9,883 bases of DNA from an uncultured Bacteroidia bacterium (GTDB lineage: Bacteria > Bacteroidota > Bacteroidia > Bacteroidales > CAJPTX01), in assembly GCA_938040915.1 (NCBI GenBank), contig CALHZE010000286.1:1-9883 (forward strand), written 5' to 3'. A program made the position numbers and the translations under genes. Of the stretch, positions 6,691-9,883 are shown in pieces. The notes beneath the pieces are model-generated. The model did not search any database. It worked only from the letters and a program-made list of their open reading frames with translations, and was not told where the DNA came from. Numbering within the stretch: position 1 is the stretch's first letter; each line of letters starts with the position of its first letter.

Positions 6691-7707
6691 CTAATCATTC
6701 GCTTTGAGAAAGGCCATCGCGTCCTCGACCATCCCCTTTGCTCCGACAAAGAGCGGGGTACGCTCGTGCACCGACTGGGGGACAATGTCAAGGATGCGCT
6801 CTGTGCCGTTAGTCGCCATCCCCCCCGCCTGTTCGGCAAGGAGAGCCATCGGGTTACATTCGTAAAGGAGACGCAATTTCCCCCGAGGTGCATCGGCGGT
6901 CGCAGGGTAGATGTAAATCCCCCCTTTGAGGAGGTTGCGATGGAAGTCTGCCACCAGTGACCCGATATAGCGTCCCTTATAGGGCTTCTTCTTTTCGGGG
7001 TCGAGCGTCTGGCAGTCGGCGATATAGGCTTGTAGCCCTTTAGAGAACTGACGGAGATAGCCCTCGTTGGTACTATAAATAGAGCCTCGCTCGGGGGTCG
7101 TGATGCTCGCGTGTGAGAGACAGAACTCGCCGATGCTTGGGTCTAAGGTGAAGCCATACACGCCGCGCCCCGTGGTATAAACGAGCATCGTCGAGCTCCC
7201 ATAGATGACATACCCTGCGGCACACTGCTGTCGTCCGGGCTGGAGGAAGTCCTCTTCGCGCGCCATTCCTCCACGCGGGGTAATGCGGCGGTAAATGCTG
7301 AAGATCGTCCCAATGGAGACATTGACGTCGATGTTTGACGAACCGTCGAGGGGGTCCATACAGACAATGTAGTTGCCATTCTTTGCCAAGTCGGTATCGA
7401 AGAGGATCGACTCTTGGTTCTCTTCTGAGACGACCCCACAACACTCGCCGCTATTGCGACAAGCGAGGATAAACTGCTCGTTGGCCAAGACGTCGAGCTT
7501 TTTCTGATCCTCCCCCTGCACATTTGACGAACCTGCGTCGCCGAGGATGTCGACCAGCCCCGCCTTATTGACCTTCTTGTTCACAATCTTCGCGGCTACG
7601 GCGAGGTGATAGAGGAGGCGCGAGAACTCGCCCGAGGCATAAGGGAAGTCGGCTTGACGGTCAATGATAAACTGGTTGAGGGTCACTACGCGATATGTGG
7701 ATGGCAT
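6691..7707 (-). CDS. fbp: Fructose-1,6-bisphosphatase, class I
   Basis: This 338-residue cytoplasmic enzyme hydrolyses fructose 1,6-bisphosphate to fructose 6-phosphate, the committed step of gluconeogenesis. Its motifs fit class I: GEDQKKLD at 65-72, VVSEENQ with metal ligands E95/E96, the DPLDGSSNID block at 118-127 with D118 and D121, GRYIGSLVADFHRNL at 245-259, and the C-terminal signature GKLRLLYECNPMA at 276-288 with E283. The length is normal for class I and rules out the roughly 650-residue class III enzyme found in several other Bacteroidota. The ATG at 7707 gives a normal N-terminus. A TATATTTG promoter-like element lies about 44 bp upstream, so it is probably transcribed separately from the thioredoxin-fold gene before it. 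The pyk gene follows after 146 bp. Confidence 0.95.
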   Translation of the reverse strand: MPSTYRVVTLNQFIIDRQADFPYASGEFSRLLYHLAVAAKIVNKKVNKAGLVDILGDAGSSNVQGEDQKKLDVLANEQFILACRNSGECCGVVSEENQESILFDTDLAKNGNYIVCMDPLDGSSNIDVNVSIGTIFSIYRRITPRGGMAREEDFLQPGRQQCAAGYVIYGSSTMLVYTTGRGVYGFTLDPSIGEFCLSHASITTPERGSIYSTNEGYLRQFSKGLQAYIADCQTLDPEKKKPYKGRYIGSLVADFHRNLLKGGIYIYPATADAPRGKLRLLYECNPMALLAEQAGGMATNGTERILDIVPQSVHERTPLFVGAKGMVEDAMAFLKAND

Positions 7708-7750
7708 GGCTATTATCTATCTCGTTAAACAAACCAAAGAGTCAACACAC

Positions 7751-7758
7751 CAAATATA
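7751..7758 (-). promoter_or_regulatory. Bacteroidota -7 promoter element for fbp
   Basis: The minus strand reads TATATTTG, an exact TAnnTTTG match, in the 96-bp gap between the thioredoxin-fold gene and fbp. It would place transcription start roughly 37 nt before the fbp ATG. No convincing TTG -33 element is visible at 19-21 bp upstream. No intrinsic terminator is seen for the preceding gene, so some read-through is possible. Confidence 0.5.
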
Positions 7759-7803
7759 GGCGTTTTTGGGCATATCCGCCCCCTCTTTGTTGCCATCCGT
7801 CGC

Positions 7804-9258
7804 TTATTTTTTCTTTTTGACCCCCAAGAGGTCGTCTAAGATCTCGGGGAGGGCTTCTACGCCAAGGCGCTTGATCACGATCTTGTGATCTTTGTCTAGG
7901 AGGTAAACCACGGGGGTGCTATAGATGTCATACGTGTCGGCAAAGTGGCTCTTGCGATAGGGATCCCAGACGTTGACCCACCACTCCATCTTGTGCTCGA
8001 TAACATACTTTTGCCACTCGGGACCGTCGCCCGTGGTCATAAACCCGATCATGCGGAGGCGCTTGGGGTCATAGCGTCGCGCTATCGAGTCGAGCTTGGG
8101 GATGGTCACACGACAATGGCTGCAACTCGGTTCCCAAAAGACGAGGATCGTCGCCTCGGCTTTGTCTTTAAGCAACTCAAAGGTCTGCCCCGTGAGCGTC
8201 TCGACGGTAAAGTTAGGGGCTACCGACCAAAGGAGGTTGGGGCGGATCTTGTCGACGCGCTCTTTGAGACGCCGGAGGAAGTCTTCGTCTGCCCACGGGG
8301 TCTTTCCCGCGAGATATTGCTGGTCGGCAATGTGCACAAAGACCGCATCCATGCCGATAAGCTCTGAGCTCTGGTATTTGTTGAGGAGGTAGCTCGTCCA
8401 GTAACGGTGGGTCTCGGGGTTCGCGCTTGCCCGCTCAATAATCTTGTCACAATACTTGTTTAACGTGTCGGGGATCTGCAGCAAGACCTTGTCTAGAAAA
8501 TAATTGACCTTGGGAAGGACGACCGGCGTACGGAGCAGGGCAGGCGAGGCAAGGTCGATGTTGTCAAGATAGTGCGCACTGTGGTAGGCATAGCTCCACA
8601 TCCAGCGTGCGGAGTCTACATTTTTCACTTCGGGGGCAGGGGTATACTCGGGGATGGTCACTGGGATGGTGGCGCGCACAAAAGCCCCAAGGACGTCACC
8701 GGCGTGTTCGTCTTGCAAGCGTCGTTGATATGCCTTTACTTGCTGATCGAGAGCATCGAAGCGCGCCTTGAGCTCTTCCTCGCGTTTCTTGGTCTCTGCT
8801 GCCTCGCGGGGGAGGGTTCTGACAAGACTATCTTCCTTACGCAAGAGCTCGTTCTTCTCTTGCATTTTTCGCATAAAGAGCTGGAACTGAAGAAAATCGC
8901 TCGAGACCTTTGAGCCGTCGACCTTTTGGCTCTCGGCAAGGTTAGCCACGTCGAGCGAATAGGAAAAGTGCTGTTCGTGCCCGATGAGCAAGTCTACGGT
9001 CTCGCCCCCAGGGAGGAGAAAGAGATAGAGCCCCTCATCGAGTGCCGAGTCGCGTGTCCAGAGGGCGTGTCCCTTCGCATCAAAGCGGATCGAGTCTTGC
9101 ACATAGCGTCCCTCGGCAAAGTAATAACCGAAGATAAGGGTAGAGTCTTGCGCTCCGTTAAAATGCAAGTCGAGGCGGGGTTGCGCCTTGAGCCCCACAC
9201 CACTCATCAGCCCCACCAGCAAGAGTAAAGAAGAAAAACGTAAAAGGCGTGCACGCAT
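7804..9258 (-). CDS. Exported thioredoxin-fold (TlpA-like) thiol-disulfide protein with N-terminal extension
   Basis: This is a 484-residue exported protein. The start at 9258 gives a signal peptide (MRARLLRF, a leucine-rich core, then GVGLKAQ). The frame is open to an ATG at 9306, but that codon falls inside a promoter-like element, which supports the internal start. The N-terminal third (about 28-135) resembles the DUF4369-type beta domain. A charged, probably coiled-coil, helix follows (about 125-185), then a helical middle like DUF5106 to about 335. The C-terminal TlpA/AhpC-like thioredoxin domain starts near APNFTVETLTG and has active site W-E-P-S-C-S-H-C (cysteines 379 and 382) and a cis-proline in YSTP (447-450). 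It is probably a periplasmic or membrane-associated disulfide reductant for exported proteins. The KKKK tail at the C-terminus is unusual. The partner proteins are unknown. Confidence 0.82.
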   Translation of the reverse strand: MRARLLRFSSLLLLVGLMSGVGLKAQPRLDLHFNGAQDSTLIFGYYFAEGRYVQDSIRFDAKGHALWTRDSALDEGLYLFLLPGGETVDLLIGHEQHFSYSLDVANLAESQKVDGSKVSSDFLQFQLFMRKMQEKNELLRKEDSLVRTLPREAAETKKREEELKARFDALDQQVKAYQRRLQDEHAGDVLGAFVRATIPVTIPEYTPAPEVKNVDSARWMWSYAYHSAHYLDNIDLASPALLRTPVVLPKVNYFLDKVLLQIPDTLNKYCDKIIERASANPETHRYWTSYLLNKYQSSELIGMDAVFVHIADQQYLAGKTPWADEDFLRRLKERVDKIRPNLLWSVAPNFTVETLTGQTFELLKDKAEATILVFWEPSCSHCRVTIPKLDSIARRYDPKRLRMIGFMTTGDGPEWQKYVIEHKMEWWVNVWDPYRKSHFADTYDIYSTPVVYLLDKDHKIVIKRLGVEALPEILDDLLGVKKKK

Positions 9259-9303
9259 TTTTAGACCGATTTGAGAGACCTTGTGACCCATCTTGTCGTC
9301 GCA

Positions 9304-9311
9304 CAAAAGTA
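9304..9311 (-). promoter_or_regulatory. Bacteroidota -7 promoter element for the TlpA-like gene
   Basis: The minus strand reads TACTTTTG, an exact TAnnTTTG match. It implies transcription start near 9297 and a leader of about 40 nt to the ATG at 9258. It also makes the upstream in-frame ATG at 9306 unlikely to be translated from this promoter, and so decides between the candidate starts. No clear -33 TTG is visible. Confidence 0.5.
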
Positions 9312-9708
9312 CGAAAAGAAGCTAGCCCCACGGGGCAGGAGAAGCTTATCGACGCCTTTAGAACGCCCAAAGGGGGGATTTTATTGACAATACGTTGCGG
9401 TACTAAGGGCGAGTCGCCCGTCACCCGCTGTGTAGGATCTTTAGGAATTCCAAATCTCAAATTAAGAGGGAAGTGAAAAGAATGGGCGTTTAGATATGAT
9501 GGAAGTCGTCTAAAAACGGCTATTTCTAGGAGCATTTTAGGTAGGTCATTCTACCGTCGCCCTACCGTCGCCCTACCGTCACCCTACCGACGCCCCACTA
9601 GCAGCACGGGGCGAAGGCAAGGAGATTAAGGGAAACATAAAGAGAAATGCCTTTCCCAGCGCCCCCCCGATTTTCCCGACTTTTACCCACGCCCAAAGGA
9701 CGGGGAAA
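9312..9708. other. Gene-free intergenic stretch before the plus-strand gene start
   Basis: About 400 bp have no convincing coding region on either strand. The stretch separates the leftward TlpA-like gene from a rightward gene start, so promoters for both directions should lie here. It holds the perfect GGAATTCC palindrome (9444-9451), TTTAGA/TCTAAA arms (9489-9494 and 9509-9514), a short GGTAG/CTACC hairpin (9540-9555), four 11-bp tandem repeats, a C7 tract (9662-9668) and an inverted repeat that reaches the next start codon. No exact TAnnTTTG element was found on the plus strand. No RNA gene was recognised. Confidence 0.6.
9551..9594. repeat. Four tandem copies of an 11-bp unit
   Basis: CTACCGTCGCC is at 9551-9561 and 9562-9572, CTACCGTCACC at 9573-9583, and CTACCGACGCC at 9584-9594. 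The first two copies are identical and the other two each differ at one base. The 11-bp period is about one helical turn, so each copy would face the same side of the DNA. The array ends about 115 bp before the plus-strand start at 9709. A GGTAG just upstream (9540-9544) can pair with the CTACC of any copy. Confidence 0.9.
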
Positions 9709-9710
9709 AT
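9670..9710 (+). promoter_or_regulatory. Inverted repeat spanning the leader and start codon of the plus-strand gene
   Basis: ATTTTCCC (9670-9677) is an exact inverted match to GGGAAAAT (9703-9710). The pairing can extend by one more G-C pair past a single bulged C. The right arm contains the purine-rich GGGGAAA just before the start and the first two bases of the ATG at 9709. In RNA the pairing could hide the start codon; in DNA it could be an operator. The 25-nt loop makes the RNA hairpin only moderately convincing. Confidence 0.4.
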
Positions 9711-9883
9711 GGACTATCGCAACCTAGCCGAGGAGGAACTCAAGCGACGCATCGCCGAACAATTCTTCCCCGCCGACGCCGGTGGCAACCGTATCAGCAA
9801 GATTGATTTTACCGGCGCTAAGGGCGCTCGGCTCGTGCGGGGTCCTAAGGGCAGACGGCCCATGCGGGGTCCTAAGGGCGGAC
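9709..9883 (+). CDS. Start of a possible fused restriction-modification (DNA methyltransferase) gene running into a tandem repeat
   Basis: The first 58 codons of a plus-strand frame are visible before the window ends. The opening MDYRNLAEEELKRRIAEQFF, followed by ISKIDF at about residues 30-35, resembles the N-terminus of large single-chain type IIG/Eco57I-like enzymes of Bacteroidota (the DUF7149-type leader with ELK.RIAE.FF ... I..IDF). Those proteins normally continue with IDF(C/V)V and then a nuclease-like stretch. Here, right after IDFT, the frame becomes a repeated nine-residue unit, GAKGARLVR, GPKGRRPMR, GPKGG, encoded by a 27-bp tandem repeat. No in-frame stop is seen before the edge. 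It may be a real gene with an internal repeat, a gene broken by repeat expansion, or a remnant. No catalytic motif is in view, so the family assignment is tentative. Confidence 0.4.
   Translation, partial: MDYRNLAEEELKRRIAEQFFPADAGGNRISKIDFTGAKGARLVRGPKGRRPMRGPKGG
9814..9883 (+). repeat. 27-bp direct tandem repeat, continuing past the window edge
   Basis: Unit 1 (9814-9840) is a diverged copy. Unit 2 (9841-9867) begins GGTCCTAAGGGCAGACGGCC, and unit 3 (from 9868) begins GGTCCTAAGGGCGGAC and is cut by the window end. The period is exactly 27 bp, so copy number could change by nine codons without shifting the frame. All units share CTAAGGGC, and the two complete units share the TGCGG junction. 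Confidence 0.88.

Noticed and set aside
7743..7803. Terminator after the TlpA-like gene
   Set aside because: Only a 4-bp GGGC/GCCC pairing is present, followed by A rather than T on the transcribed strand, so no intrinsic terminator is supported.
9481..9491. AATGGGCGTTT shared with the fbp-pyk intergenic palindrome (minus strand 6630-6620)
   Set aside because: An 11-base match between two places in about 10 kb on two strands is expected by chance several times over, and the flanking bases differ.
9814..9883. CRISPR array
   Set aside because: The 27-bp units are directly adjacent with no spacers between them, so this is a tandem repeat and not a CRISPR array.

Overview
The window looks like a chromosomal segment of a Bacteroidota bacterium, most likely Porphyromonas or a close relative. 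Pointers are a secreted protein with a type IX secretion C-terminal sorting domain, a TlpA-like thiol-disulfide protein with a long N-terminal extension, an AAA-ATPase-like (DUF1703-type) gene start, a pyruvate kinase with the N-terminal sequence style of that phylum, and three exact matches to the Bacteroidota -7 promoter element TAnnTTTG. The DNA is moderately GC-rich, which would suit the P. asaccharolytica/uenonis side of the genus. That placement is inference from memory, without a database search.

Every complete gene is on the minus strand, so transcription runs from right to left. In that order they are: an exported thioredoxin-fold protein (9258-7804); class I fructose-1,6-bisphosphatase fbp (7707-6691); a 146-bp gap with a REP-like palindrome; pyruvate kinase pyk (6544-5123); a GNAT acetyltransferase overlapping pyk by 11 bp; a short G-tract spacer; the lipoprotein-export ATPase lolD; tRNA1(Val) methyltransferase trmN6 overlapping lolD by 17 bp; a T9SS cargo protein with its own promoter-like element; and a fold-type I PLP aminotransferase that ends at a strong intrinsic terminator (315-340). 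Beyond the terminator is the start of an AAA-ATPase-like gene that runs off the left edge.

The pyk-GNAT-lolD-trmN6 block is packed tightly enough to be one transcript, mixing central carbon metabolism, envelope biogenesis and translation. The fbp and pyk enzymes work in opposite directions (gluconeogenesis and lower glycolysis) and sit next to each other. The thioredoxin-fold protein and the T9SS cargo protein act outside the cytoplasm.

The right end (9307-9883) is different. It is a roughly 400-bp gene-free stretch carrying a four-copy 11-bp tandem repeat, a C7 tract and an inverted repeat, followed by the only plausible plus-strand gene start (9709). Its first 35 or so residues resemble the N-terminus of large fused restriction-modification enzymes. 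The frame then passes straight into an in-frame 27-bp tandem repeat that continues past the window edge. This is the most unusual part of the window, and the following sequence is needed to interpret it.
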